A stretch of DNA of 64,000 nucleotides from Rhodococcoides trifolii (GCF_014635345.1 NZ_BMCU01000001.1:620001-684000); one strand, 5' to 3'; shown: positions 44,732-53,942, numbered from the stretch's first letter. The notes: a model not told the origin generated them from the sequence alone. A program made the numbers and translations.

Positions 44732-46369
44732 ATGACCGCTGTGTTCTCGCGTACTGCCGCGCCTGCTGTCGATAGAACTCGTTCTATCGCAACAGGATCG
44801 GACACGCTCGCGGGTGTGGACCTACCGTCTCCACCCACCGATCACGAACGTGATTCCTACCTCGCCGCGTCGTACCGGTGGGTCCCGATCGCGTCCGCGT
44901 TCGGCGGATTCCTGACGACGGTGAGCCTGCTGTACCTCGTCGAGAGCCAAGTGTGGGCCATTCCCCTGCTCGTCCCGCTGGCCATCTCGATCCTGGGCAT
45001 GGTCTTGTCGCTGGTCTCGTCCCTGCAGCTCCGCCGAGACACCCTGTCCGGACACATCGCGCGGGTCAGGTCCTACGCGCCCCGCGACTACCCCAGCGTG
45101 GACGTGTTCCTGCCCAGTGCAGGCGAAGACCTCGCCGTCATCGAGAACACCTTCGGTCACGTCGCGGCAATGGAGTGGGACGGTGAACTGACCGTCTACG
45201 TTCTCGACGATTCAGCGCGTGACGAGGTCCGCGAACTCGCCGAGTGGTTCGGGTTCGAGTACCGCACACGCGAGAATCGCGGCTACCTCAAGAAGGCCGG
45301 CAACCTCATCTACGGGCTCGAGCAGTCGAGCGGCGACTTCGTGGCGATCTTCGACGCGGACTTCGTTCCTCGCCCGGACTACCTCTACGAACTGATGCCG
45401 TACACCGCGGAACCGGACGTCGGCATCGTGCAGAGTCCTCAGTACTTCGACACGGACAATCGCAGCAACTGGGTCAAATATGCCGCTGCGACAACACAAA
45501 TCCTGTTCTACCGGTGGATTCAGGCATCGCGTGACCGCAGCGATTCGGCCATCTGTGTCGGCACCTGTGCCATCTATCGACGGGCCGCGCTGGACACCAT
45601 CGGCGGATTCCCCCGCATCGGGCACAGCGAGGACGTGTACACGGGCACCCAGCTGGCAGGCCAGGGCTTCCGCACGCGCTACGTGCCGGTCATCGTCTCC
45701 AAGGGATTGTGCCCGGAGACGCTCGACCAGTTCTCGACTCAGCAGTACCGGTGGTGCACAGGTTCGATGAGCCTGTTGTTCTCCAAGGACTTTCACCGCT
45801 CGAAGTTCACTCTCATGCAGCGGTTGTCGTTCTGGGCCGGGTTCCTCTACTACATCGACACGGCCCTCGCCGTGTTCATCGTGGCGCTGCCGCCGATTCT
45901 CATGGCCGTCATCGCGCCCGACGCCGTGTCCGTCGAGAACTACCTCTTCGTGTTCATCGCGCTCGTGGTGCGCCAGGCGATGGTCCCCGTGATCACGATG
46001 GGGCGTGAATCGAACATCGGGCTCACCAGAATTCAGACCCTGTACTCCTTTGCGCACGCCATCGCGTTGTTCGACTCGATCCGCGGCCGCACGGACGCGT
46101 GGCAGGCAACGGGCGTCAAAGGGCGCTCGCCCACGCCGCGTCGCGTCAAGCGACTGGCCACGTCGTGGATCCTGTTGGTGCAGGTTCTGATGTGGGGAAC
46201 CGCGATCTGGCGGGGCGCCGAGTACGGATGGATCGACTACGCCCCGATGATGGCGTTCGCGTTCCTCAACCTCGCCATCTCGTATCCGATCCTGTTCTGG
46301 CGTACCGATTTCCACGCGGCCGCCGACCCGATGACACCGCGACGACTGATGAAGGGACTGGTGGCATGA
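44732..46369 (+). CDS. Processive GT2 glycosyltransferase (cellulose-synthase-like)
   Basis: A 545-residue membrane synthase of the BcsA type. Two N-terminal helices are followed by the catalytic GT2 domain with D159 (LDDSARDE), D208 in FDADFVPR, D301 in HSEDVYTG and the QxxRW motif QQYRWCTGS (337–341). Three or four C-terminal helices follow. Such enzymes polymerise a beta-linked polysaccharide and export it through their own channel. There is no PilZ domain, so it is not c-di-GMP-controlled in the known way. The ATG at 44732 follows GGGGGC; the longer frame from 44663 is unlikely. It is coupled to the next gene by ATGA. Confidence 0.88.
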   Translation: MTAVFSRTAAPAVDRTRSIATGSDTLAGVDLPSPPTDHERDSYLAASYRWVPIASAFGGFLTTVSLLYLVESQVWAIPLLVPLAISILGMVLSLVSSLQLRRDTLSGHIARVRSYAPRDYPSVDVFLPSAGEDLAVIENTFGHVAAMEWDGELTVYVLDDSARDEVRELAEWFGFEYRTRENRGYLKKAGNLIYGLEQSSGDFVAIFDADFVPRPDYLYELMPYTAEPDVGIVQSPQYFDTDNRSNWVKYAAATTQILFYRWIQASRDRSDSAICVGTCAIYRRAALDTIGGFPRIGHSEDVYTGTQLAGQGFRTRYVPVIVSKGLCPETLDQFSTQQYRWCTGSMSLLFSKDFHRSKFTLMQRLSFWAGFLYYIDTALAVFIVALPPILMAVIAPDAVSVENYLFVFIALVVRQAMVPVITMGRESNIGLTRIQTLYSFAHAIALFDSIRGRTDAWQATGVKGRSPTPRRVKRLATSWILLVQVLMWGTAIWRGAEYGWIDYAPMMAFAFLNLAISYPILFWRTDFHAAADPMTPRRLMKGLVA

Positions 46370-47892
46370 CCGCCGTCGACTTCCACGTTCGGTCGGACCA
46401 CGACGTCAGGCCCACTCGCACGGCCCGGCGTTCGGCGCAGCCCCGCCGCCGACCGTTCTCGTCCCCGTGGTTGTGGCTGACGATCATGTGCGTCGGTTCC
46501 ATCGCCCTGTCCTTGCGGCCGGGGTCGAATCCCAACCCGTTCCAGGACGAGGGTCTCTACCTCTTCATGGGTCACCGGATGCTCGAGCACATCACCACGG
46601 GCGCCCACCTCGCGGAGTACCCGGGGACGTATTTCTCCGGTGCTCCCGGCGTCTACCCCATTCTGGGCGCACTCGCGGATTCGGTGGGAGGTGTTCCCGC
46701 AGCGCGCTTTCTGAGCTCGCTGTTCGTGTGCGTGGCCATCGTGGCCGTGTACGGCATCGGGTCTCAGCTCTACGGCAAGGTGGCCGGTCTGGTCGGTGCC
46801 GGCGCGTTCGTGCTGTGCGGCTCCGTGATCTTCGTGTCCCATCTGGCGACGTTCGATGCCATGGCCATGGCCACCGTGGCGCTCGCGTTGTGCCTCGCGA
46901 TCCACAGTGCTCGCGTCGATCATTTCCTGTGGGCGCCGGTCGTCGGTGTCATCCTGGCCTTCGGTTTCTTCGTCAAATACGCTACCGCGGTGTACATCCC
47001 GGGTGTCGCGGTCGTCGGTGGGCTGATCGTGGCGACGCGCATCGGGTGGGGCGCCGCCACTCGGGTGATCGTCGTGCTCGCCAGTGCGGTCGCGGTGACG
47101 TTCTTCGTGGTCATCTTCTGGGCGCAGGACCTGAAGGTGGGAATCCTGTCCACCACCGCCGAGCGCACACCCATCTCACCGCAGCCCCCGCTCGACATGC
47201 TCGGTGACATCGGCATGTGGGTCGGCCCGTGGCTGCTGCTGGCCGTACTCGGCGCCGTGGTGCAGTACCGGCGGTGGCCGATCGGGTTGGCGCTGTTGCT
47301 GTTCTCGGTCGTCGGGCCGCTGCAGCAATTGCGGATCGGTGAAAGCACATCACTCGCGAAGCATGTTGCGTTCGGACTCGTGTTCGCGGCGCCGCTCATC
47401 GGCGCGCTCGGGGCGGCGCTGCTGCGCATGTCCAAGTGGATCGGCATCCCGTTCGTCGGGATCGTCGCGGGGTCGCTGCTGTACTCCGGACTGATCAACT
47501 CGCACACGTTCGCCACCGGGTGGGTCGACGATCGAGAGATGGTGGCGCAGTTGAGCGTCGACGTCGCCAGGTCGCCCGGCAAGGCGATCCTGGGTGAGGA
47601 ACCCTCCGCACAGCGGTACGCCCTGCGCGAGGAGACCGATCCCGCCCAGTGGAACGACACGTTTTCGTTCCTCTACGGAGGAAAGACCGGAGAAGCTGCC
47701 TACTTCGAAGCCATCGACCAGTCCCATTTCGGCACCATCTACCTGACGACGGACACGGCGAACGGCAAGGCGATCAACACGTACCTGACCGACACCGAGA
47801 CGCCCTACCGACTGTCGTCGAAGGTGCCGTTCTACCGCTACGGCGAATTCGCCGGGTACTACCTGGTGTGGACCCCGAAGGTGTTGGGCTAG
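46366..47892 (+). CDS. GT39/83-like membrane glycosyltransferase
   Basis: A 508-residue polytopic protein with about 10–12 helices. After the first helix (LWLTIMCVGSIALSL) comes NPFQDEGLYLFMGHRM, with the Asp-Glu pair of the GT-C fold of dolichol-phosphate-mannose/arabinose type transferases. The C-terminal ~130 residues form an extracytoplasmic domain. It would move a lipid-linked sugar onto a glycan or protein. It starts on the stop codon of the GT2 synthase (ATGA), so the two act together, probably in envelope polysaccharide or glycolipid synthesis. Confidence 0.82.
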   Translation: MTAVDFHVRSDHDVRPTRTARRSAQPRRRPFSSPWLWLTIMCVGSIALSLRPGSNPNPFQDEGLYLFMGHRMLEHITTGAHLAEYPGTYFSGAPGVYPILGALADSVGGVPAARFLSSLFVCVAIVAVYGIGSQLYGKVAGLVGAGAFVLCGSVIFVSHLATFDAMAMATVALALCLAIHSARVDHFLWAPVVGVILAFGFFVKYATAVYIPGVAVVGGLIVATRIGWGAATRVIVVLASAVAVTFFVVIFWAQDLKVGILSTTAERTPISPQPPLDMLGDIGMWVGPWLLLAVLGAVVQYRRWPIGLALLLFSVVGPLQQLRIGESTSLAKHVAFGLVFAAPLIGALGAALLRMSKWIGIPFVGIVAGSLLYSGLINSHTFATGWVDDREMVAQLSVDVARSPGKAILGEEPSAQRYALREETDPAQWNDTFSFLYGGKTGEAAYFEAIDQSHFGTIYLTTDTANGKAINTYLTDTETPYRLSSKVPFYRYGEFAGYYLVWTPKVLG

Positions 47893-47902
47893 TTTCACCC
47901 CT

Positions 47903-48862
47903 GTGACCTACCTGTGGGAGCAACACACCTGCCTGCCACTGGAATCGACGGCGGACATCACCGAACTGGCGCGCTACCCGGCGCATTCCTACCTGTCGGT
48001 GAACGTCGGATACTCCCCACACTCGTCCGACGACGCGAACGCACTGCTGGACGACTTCCAGCGAAAGGCGTTGGACGACGGCCGCTTCGACCTCGTGTCG
48101 TCGGTCACCGACATCGACGAGGCGCGGGCAGCGGGTCGTCGGGCGCTCGCGTTCGACCTCGAGGACTCCGGTCCCCTCGACGGCGACCTGGACAACGTCC
48201 GGCACTTCTACACGCGCGGGGTGCGGTCGCTGCTCCCGTCGTACAACCACGCCAACGCAGCGGGGTGCGGATGCCTGGACGCAACCGACACCGGGCTGAC
48301 GCGATACGGCCGCGACCTCGTGCGGGAGATGAACGCCGTCGGCATGTTCGTCGACGGATCGCACTGTTCGGCGCAGACGGGACTGGACATCTGTTCGGCA
48401 ACCGAGGCGCCGATGATCTACAGCCACTCCAACTTCGCGTCCGTGTGGGCCCACCCACGCAACATCACGGACGAGCAGGCGCGGGCGTGCGCGTCGACCG
48501 GCGGGGTGATCGGGATCAACGGGGTAGGCATCTTCCTGGGTGTCAACGCGGCAGAGCAACGGCGCGAGCGGGTCGAGGCCATGGCCGATCACGTCGAGTA
48601 CGGAGTCGGCCTCGTCGGTATCGCTCATGTCGGCGTCGGCTCGGACTACTCCTTCGATCACGAGGAGTTCAACGCCGCGCTCATCGCACACCCCGAGGCG
48701 TTCTCCGACGAGTACACCAAGTACGGCCCGTTGCGGTGGGTGCCGCCGGAAGACACCGTCACTGTGCCCGATGTGCTCCGCGGGAGAGGGTTCGACGACG
48801 CTGCCGTCGACGCGGTGTTCGGCGGAAATTTTCGCCGTATAGCCGGGCAGGTGTGGAAATAG
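47903..48862 (+). CDS. Membrane dipeptidase (renal dipeptidase, M19) family protein
   Basis: A 319-residue zinc dipeptidase of family M19. Metal ligands and conserved blocks include EQHTCLPL at the N-terminus (normally D-x-H), AFDLEDSGPLDGD (the usual bridging Glu), LLPSYNHANAAGCG, FVDGSHCSAQTG and MIYSHSNFASVWAHPRN, and HVGVGSDYSFD. The first site is W-E-Q-H instead of D-x-H, so metal binding could differ. It has no signal peptide. It lies 10 bp after the glycosyltransferase gene but has no evident link to it. Confidence 0.85.
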   Translation: MTYLWEQHTCLPLESTADITELARYPAHSYLSVNVGYSPHSSDDANALLDDFQRKALDDGRFDLVSSVTDIDEARAAGRRALAFDLEDSGPLDGDLDNVRHFYTRGVRSLLPSYNHANAAGCGCLDATDTGLTRYGRDLVREMNAVGMFVDGSHCSAQTGLDICSATEAPMIYSHSNFASVWAHPRNITDEQARACASTGGVIGINGVGIFLGVNAAEQRRERVEAMADHVEYGVGLVGIAHVGVGSDYSFDHEEFNAALIAHPEAFSDEYTKYGPLRWVPPEDTVTVPDVLRGRGFDDAAVDAVFGGNFRRIAGQVWK

Positions 48863-48886
48863 CGCTTCGGTGGGTACAACGGAGTC

Positions 48887-49735
48887 ATGAACACAGTTCC
48901 TGACATCACCCTCAACAACGGCAAGACCATCCCGCAGCTCGGCTTCGGCGTCTTCCAGATCGACCCGGCCGACACGGCAGCAGCAGTGCGCACGGCCCTC
49001 GAAGTGGGCTACCGCCACCTCGACACCGCCGAGATGTACGGCAACGAGAAGGAGACGGGCCAGGGCGTCCGCGACGCCGGCATCGACCGCAGCGACGTCT
49101 TCATCACCAGCAAGCTCAACAACGGCTTCCACAAGCCCGACGATGCGCGGCGCGCGTTCGACGAAACCCTCGAGAAGCTCGGCTCGGACTACGTCGACCT
49201 GTTCCTCATCCACTGGCCGCTGCCGACGCAGTACGACGGCGACTTCGTGTCCACATGGAAGGTTCTCGAGGAGTTCGCGAAGGACGGCCGCGCACGCAGC
49301 GTGGGCGTGTCGAACTTCCAGCAGGCGCACCTCGAGCGGCTCGAGCGCGAAAGCGATCTGATCCCGGCGGTGAACCAGATCGAGGTGCACCCCTACTTCA
49401 CCAACGGTCAGGTACGGGCCTACGGCGAAGGTAAGAACATCAAGACCGAAGCCTGGTCTCCGATTGCGCAGGGCAAGGTTCTGGACGACCCGCGCATCAC
49501 CGAGGTCGCGAACGACGTGCAGAAGAGCACTGCGCAGGTGGTGCTGCGCTGGCACATTCAGCGGGGCGACATCATCTTCCCGAAGTCGGTCACCGAGAAG
49601 CGTGTTCGCGACAATTTCGACATCTTCGACTTCGAGCTGAGCGATCGTGCGATGGAGGACATCACGTCGCTCGACAAGGGCGAAGATGGTCGCACGGGCC
49701 CGAACCCCGACACGTTCGACATGATTCCCAAGTGA
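48887..49735 (+). CDS. Aldo/keto reductase
   Basis: A 282-residue NADPH-dependent carbonyl reductase. The start LNNGKTIPQLGFGVFQI, catalytic Asp/Tyr in HLDTAEMYGNE, Lys in FITSKLNN and His in FLIHWPLP form the AKR tetrad. NADPH-binding residues lie in IIFPKSVTEKRVRDNFDIFDFEL. It is like the actinobacterial 2,5-diketo-D-gluconate reductase group. The substrate is not known. A strong hairpin terminator follows 24 bp after the stop. Confidence 0.93.
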   Translation: MNTVPDITLNNGKTIPQLGFGVFQIDPADTAAAVRTALEVGYRHLDTAEMYGNEKETGQGVRDAGIDRSDVFITSKLNNGFHKPDDARRAFDETLEKLGSDYVDLFLIHWPLPTQYDGDFVSTWKVLEEFAKDGRARSVGVSNFQQAHLERLERESDLIPAVNQIEVHPYFTNGQVRAYGEGKNIKTEAWSPIAQGKVLDDPRITEVANDVQKSTAQVVLRWHIQRGDIIFPKSVTEKRVRDNFDIFDFELSDRAMEDITSLDKGEDGRTGPNPDTFDMIPK

Positions 49736-49758
49736 CGGTCGGCTGAAATAAAAGCACG

Positions 49759-49792
49759 AAAGGTCCGGTTACCCATGGGTAGCCGGACCTTT
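49759..49792. terminator. Terminator after the aldo/keto reductase gene
   Basis: AAAGGTCCGG-TT-ACCC, loop AT, then GGGT-AG-CCGGACCTTT is a long hairpin with A/T ends on both sides, ending 40 bp before lpd. It closes the aldo/keto reductase message and separates it from lpd. Confidence 0.88.
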
Positions 49793-49831
49793 CAGTATGT
49801 GTCCGCAGTAACCGGACTAAGGTGATTCACC

Positions 49832-51235
49832 GTGACCTCACACTACGACGTCGTTGTCCTCGGAGCCGGCCCCGGCGGTTATGTCGCTGCTATCCGCGCG
49901 TCACAACTAGGGCTGAAAACCGCCATCGTCGAGAAGAAGTACTGGGGCGGTGTCTGCCTCAACGTGGGCTGCATCCCGTCGAAGGCTCTTCTCCGCAACG
50001 CCGAACTCGCGCACCTGTTCACGAAGGAGAAGAAGACCTTCGGAATTTCCGGCGACGCGTCCTTCGACTTCGGCGCTGCGTACGACCGCAGCCGCAAGGT
50101 GGCGGACGGTCGCGTCAAGGGCATCCACTTCCTGATGAAGAAGAACAAGATCGATCAGTTCGACGGAGTGGGTAGCTTCACCGACCCCAACACCATCGAG
50201 GTCGACCTCAGTAAGGGTGACACCGAGACCCTCACCTTCGACAACGCGATCATCTCCACCGGCAGCGTCACCAAGCTGCTGCCGGGAACCGAGCTGAGCA
50301 AGAACGTCGTCACCTACGAAGAGCAGATCATGGAGAAGGACCTGCCCGGCTCCATCCTCATCGTCGGCGCCGGTGCGATCGGCATGGAGTTCGCGTACGT
50401 CCACACGAACTACGGCGTCGACGTGACCGTCGTCGAGTTCCTCGACCGCGCCCTGCCGAACGAGGATGCGGACGTCTCCAAGGAGATCGAGAAGCAGTAC
50501 AAGAAGCTCGGCGTCAAGATCAAGACGGGCGCCGCAGTGCAGTCCATCGACGACGACGGCAGCAAGGTCACTGTCACCATCAAGAACAACAAGTCGGGCG
50601 ACGTCGAGACCGTCACCGTCGATCGGGTCATGCAGTCCGTCGGCTTCGCACCCCGCGTCGAGGGCTACGGACTCGACAAGGCCGGCGTCGAACTGACCGA
50701 GCGCGGTGCCATCGGTATCTCGAACGTCATGCAGACCAACGTCCCGCACATCTACGCGATCGGTGACGTCACGGCCAAACTGCAGTTGGCGCACGTCGCC
50801 GAGGCGCAGGGAGTTGTTGCGGCAGAGACGATCGCGGGCGCCGAGACCCTTCCGATCGACGACTACTCCATGATGCCGCGAGCCACGTTCTGTCAGCCGC
50901 AGGTCGCCTCGTTCGGGCTGACCGAGCAGCAGGCGAAGGACGCGGGCCACGACATCAAGGTCGCCACGTTCCCGATGACCGCCAACGGCAAGGCACACGG
51001 CCTGGGCGATCCCACCGGCTTCGTCAAGCTCATCGCCGACACGAAGTACGGCGAGCTGATCGGTGGGCACCTCATCGGGCCGGACGTCTCGGAGCTTCTT
51101 CCCGAGCTCACGCTTGCGCAGAAGTGGGACCTCACGGTCACCGAGCTGGCGCGCAACGTGCACACGCACCCCACCTTGTCCGAGGCGCTGCAGGAAGCGA
51201 TCCACGGACTTGCGGGGCACATGATCAACTTCTAG
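49832..51235 (+). CDS. lpd: Dihydrolipoamide dehydrogenase
   Basis: A 467-residue FAD disulfide oxidoreductase, the E3 subunit of pyruvate and 2-oxoglutarate dehydrogenase complexes. The N-terminal FAD motif [18 protein letters not shown] is followed by the redox disulfide in [16 protein letters not shown]-binding is at [16 protein letters not shown] and the catalytic His-Glu pair is near [13 protein letters not shown] in the C-terminal interface domain. In M. tuberculosis LpdC also serves the peroxynitrite reductase system. The GTG at 49832 is the first start. The TAG stop lies in repeat copy B. Confidence 0.97.
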   Translation: MTSHYDVVVLGAGPGGYVAAIRASQLGLKTAIVEKKYWGGVCLNVGCIPSKALLRNAELAHLFTKEKKTFGISGDASFDFGAAYDRSRKVADGRVKGIHFLMKKNKIDQFDGVGSFTDPNTIEVDLSKGDTETLTFDNAIISTGSVTKLLPGTELSKNVVTYEEQIMEKDLPGSILIVGAGAIGMEFAYVHTNYGVDVTVVEFLDRALPNEDADVSKEIEKQYKKLGVKIKTGAAVQSIDDDGSKVTVTIKNNKSGDVETVTVDRVMQSVGFAPRVEGYGLDKAGVELTERGAIGISNVMQTNVPHIYAIGDVTAKLQLAHVAEAQGVVAAETIAGAETLPIDDYSMMPRATFCQPQVASFGLTEQQAKDAGHDIKVATFPMTANGKAHGLGDPTGFVKLIADTKYGELIGGHLIGPDVSELLPELTLAQKWDLTVTELARNVHTHPTLSEALQEAIHGLAGHMINF

Positions 51236-51304
51236 GCGCCTGCGGCACACGGGTGTGAAAAAGAGTGCTCCGACACTCATTTTCACACCCGTGCGCGAAG
51301 CGCA
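51233..51304. repeat. Palindromic intergenic repeat, copy B
   Basis: Begins with the lpd TAG. A near-perfect hairpin has 20-bp arms (51248–51267 and 51274–51293, 19 of 20 match) around CTCCGA; arm sequence CACGGGTGTGAAAAAGAGTG. Its left flank matches copy A and its right flank (GCGCGAAGCGCA) matches copy C, so the family unit is about 70 bp. A terminator role for lpd is likely. Confidence 0.88.
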
Positions 51305-51319
51305 CCAGGAGAGGCGCGG

Positions 51320-52156
51320 ATGCCCGACATCGACCTGAGTTGCGGCACGATCGAGTACGGGGACACCGGTGGAGACGGCCCTGTCCTGGTCTTTCTGCAC
51401 GGCCTGACGATGGACGGCACGCTGTGGCGTCACGTCGTCGACAGGTTGCAGCCCGAATATCGTTGTATCACACCGACATTGCCCCTCGGTGGCCACCGGC
51501 GACCCATGAATCCGGACGCAGACCTGTCCCTGCTCGGCATGGGACTGCTCGTCGGCGAATTCGTCGAGCGACTCGATCTGTCCGGCGTGACGCTGATCCA
51601 GAACGACTGGGGCGGAGCGCAAGTGCTCATCGCGAACGGTCCGACCGACCGGATCGCACGTCTCGTCCTGACCGCCTGCGAGGCTTTCGACAACTACCCA
51701 CCGGGCATCTCCCGGAAGATGCTGACGGCTGCGATGCGGATCCCGGGCGGCGGCGCCGTTCTCATGAATGCGCTGCGTTTCACCCCGATCAGGCGAGCGC
51801 CCGGATCGTGGGGATGGATGAGCAAGAGGCCGGTCCCGAAAGCTGTCATGGACAACTGGTTTCGGCCGGCCACCACCGAACCTTTCATCCGACGAGATCT
51901 ACGAAAGTATGTTCTGTCGGTGCCGGACGAAGAAACGCTGCTGAGGTGGGCGCAGGACAACGCGTCGTTCGCCAAGCCGGTGTTGATCGTTTGGGGTACC
52001 GAGGACAAGGTGATGCCCATCGATCATGCTCGTCGACTCGCACAGCTGTACCCGGTGAGCACCCTCGTCGAGCTCGCCGACACGTACACCCTGATACCGG
52101 AGGACCGGCCCGACGCGTTGGCGAGAGAGATAGGGGACTTCGTCCCTCGGGTGTGA
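51320..52156 (+). CDS. Alpha/beta-fold hydrolase with Asp nucleophile and altered His site
   Basis: A 278-residue alpha/beta-fold protein. The oxyanion loop is FLHGLTMDGTLW, the nucleophile elbow is LIQNDWGGAQV with D96, and a second acid site is VWGTEDKVMP. The final segment, where the general-base His should be, reads ELADTYTLIPEDRP with Thr-Tyr and no His. The pattern occurs in actinobacterial relatives, so it may not be a defect but a non-hydrolytic or differently acting group. The stop codon TGA (52154–52156) lies inside repeat copy C. It starts 15 bp after repeat copy B. Confidence 0.8.
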   Translation: MPDIDLSCGTIEYGDTGGDGPVLVFLHGLTMDGTLWRHVVDRLQPEYRCITPTLPLGGHRRPMNPDADLSLLGMGLLVGEFVERLDLSGVTLIQNDWGGAQVLIANGPTDRIARLVLTACEAFDNYPPGISRKMLTAAMRIPGGGAVLMNALRFTPIRRAPGSWGWMSKRPVPKAVMDNWFRPATTEPFIRRDLRKYVLSVPDEETLLRWAQDNASFAKPVLIVWGTEDKVMPIDHARRLAQLYPVSTLVELADTYTLIPEDRPDALAREIGDFVPRV

Positions 52157-52203
52157 AAAAGAGTACTCAGACACTCTTTTTCACACCCGTGTGCGAAGCG
52201 CAA
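52148..52203. repeat. Palindromic intergenic repeat, copy C (overlaps two stop codons)
   Basis: Perfect 17-bp arms CGGGTGTGAAAAAGAGT (52148–52164) and its inverse (52173–52189) around the 8-nt loop ACTCAGAC. The right flank GTGCGAAGCGCA matches copy B. The stop codons of the hydrolase (52154–52156) and of the convergent allophanate hydrolase (52167–52169) both lie inside, so it is a bidirectional terminator. Confidence 0.9.
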
Positions 52204-53885
52204 TACGCCCTCCACCCGCCGAACTCCGTGATGTCGGTGCCCTTCTCGGATGCGTCGCGTGAACAGCAGAACCCGAGAACCCAACGGCCGTCGGACAGTT
52301 CGACTCGGGTGAGCCCCATGGGAACAGGCAGGGCAGCGAGGAACGTACCGAGGTGCGCCGGGGCCATTCGGTGGACCTCGCCGGCGATGGGGGCGCCCTC
52401 GCCCGGTTCGTGACGGACCAACCCCGGTTTCGGTGGGTCCGTGTGCAGGTCGACCAGGCGGTACGCGTCGGAGGTGGTGACGTCGCCCATGAAACGTGCT
52501 CTGCGCTCCGACAATTGGGATGCGGCGGGGAATCCGCGGAGATGCGCACCGACGACGAGCACATCGATGCCCTCGTCGCTCAGCGTGGTCGGCGGGGCGC
52601 CGACGATCCGAGCGGCGACGTCGACGGCGACCTGATCGGCGAACGCTGGAGTCACCACCATGACTCCGAACGGGTGACCGTCTGCGGTCCGCTCACCGGG
52701 GACGGACACGGCGGCCATGTCGAGGAGGTTGCAGAAGTTCGTGAACGTCCCCAGACGCCTGTTGATGCCGATCGGATCCTGTTGGACGGCAGCGATTGTC
52801 GGGTGTTCGGTGGTGGTCGGTAGCACCAGGGCGTCGACGTCGGCCAGCAGGTCTATAGCAGTTCGTCGTGCCGCCGCGAGCGTCGACAGATCGCCGACGT
52901 AGTCGTGCGCCGACGGGCTCTTCGCACCTCGGACGATCGCCGCCACGGTTGGGTCCAGGCCGGCCGCACCCGCGTCGACGAACTCGCCGACGGCTGCGTA
53001 GCGCTGTGCCACGATGGCACCGTCGTACAGCAGGAGAGCTGCGTCGAGGAGCGGTGCGATATCGACCTCGACCGTATCGAAACCGTTGTCCACCATCGAT
53101 TTCACGGTGCGGTCGAACGCATCGCGGTACTCCGGCGACAGGGCCGTCCGGTCGACCGACGTGGGGATCGCGACGGTCGGCGCCGTGGATGCGGCCAGGG
53201 GAACGGTCGCCGGCCAGGCGCGGCTGCGCGGGTCACCTCGATGTGTGCCCACCATGTGCCGGGTTGCGGCGGTCGCGGTGGCGAGGTCGGCCGCGAACAC
53301 GGTGACGGCGTCGTAGTCGACGCACGCCGGGACCACCCCGGCGGTCGGGACCAGGCCGAGAGTCGTCTTGATTCCGACGATTCCGTGAAATGCCGCGGGG
53401 ACGCGACCGGACCCTGCTGTGTCCGTGCCGATTCCGATGTCGGCGATCCCGAGAGCGACGGCCACCGAGGAGCCCGAGCTGGATCCGCCGGAAATCCTCT
53501 CCGGATCCCATGCGCATCGGACGGCGCCGTAGGGGCTTCGGGTGCCGACCAGTCCGGTGGCGAACTGGTCGAGGTTGGTCTTGCCCAGCACGAGAGCACC
53601 CCGCTCGATCAGTCGGGCGATCGCAGGTGCGGTGACCGTGGGGGTGTACGCGAACTCGGGGCAACCGGCGGTGGTCGGCAGTCCGGCCACGTCGATGTTG
53701 TCCTTGACCGCGACGACCGTACCGGCAAGCGGGAGCTCGGCACCGTCCGCAAGGCGTGCTTCGACTGCTCGGGCGTCGGCGAGGACGTCGTCGCGCGAGC
53801 GCAGAGTGATCCACACTTCCGGACGGTCCACCTCGTCGATGCGTTCGAAGGCAGCGTGGACACGCTCGGTAGGCGACGTCGTCAT
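52167..53885 (-). CDS. atzF: Allophanate hydrolase
   Basis: A 572-residue amidase-signature enzyme that splits allophanate to CO2 and ammonia. The amidase domain (1–~450) has the Ser-cisSer-Lys set: K60 region VVAVKDNIDVAGLPT, GGSSSGSSVAVALG and TDTAGSGRVPAAFHGIVGIKTT. The C-terminal ~115 residues form the AtzF-specific second domain (LVVGAHLRGFPAASQL, MAPAHLGTFLAALP, GLTRVELSDGRWVLGF). The last residues (HTGVKKSV) are encoded by the palindromic repeat. No urea carboxylase lies in the window. A perfect 20-bp palindrome sits 26 bp upstream of the start. Confidence 0.9.
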   Translation of the reverse strand: MTTSPTERVHAAFERIDEVDRPEVWITLRSRDDVLADARAVEARLADGAELPLAGTVVAVKDNIDVAGLPTTAGCPEFAYTPTVTAPAIARLIERGALVLGKTNLDQFATGLVGTRSPYGAVRCAWDPERISGGSSSGSSVAVALGIADIGIGTDTAGSGRVPAAFHGIVGIKTTLGLVPTAGVVPACVDYDAVTVFAADLATATAATRHMVGTHRGDPRSRAWPATVPLAASTAPTVAIPTSVDRTALSPEYRDAFDRTVKSMVDNGFDTVEVDIAPLLDAALLLYDGAIVAQRYAAVGEFVDAGAAGLDPTVAAIVRGAKSPSAHDYVGDLSTLAAARRTAIDLLADVDALVLPTTTEHPTIAAVQQDPIGINRRLGTFTNFCNLLDMAAVSVPGERTADGHPFGVMVVTPAFADQVAVDVAARIVGAPPTTLSDEGIDVLVVGAHLRGFPAASQLSERRARFMGDVTTSDAYRLVDLHTDPPKPGLVRHEPGEGAPIAGEVHRMAPAHLGTFLAALPVPMGLTRVELSDGRWVLGFCCSRDASEKGTDITEFGGWRAYCASHTGVKKSV

Positions 53886-53910
53886 AGCTCGAAACTCTAC
53901 GAGCGCGGGA

Positions 53911-53930
53911 TTTCTATCAAGTGATAGAAA
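53911..53930. promoter_or_regulatory. Perfect 20-bp palindrome in the atzF promoter
   Basis: TTTCTATCA-AG-TGATAGAAA has 9-bp arms and no mismatch. It is A/T-rich inside a GC-rich region and lies 26–45 bp upstream of the atzF ATG, between it and the preceding carboxymuconolactone-decarboxylase-like gene. It is a strong operator candidate for an unidentified dimeric regulator. Confidence 0.8.
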
Positions 53931-53942
53931 GTAAAGAGGGTG

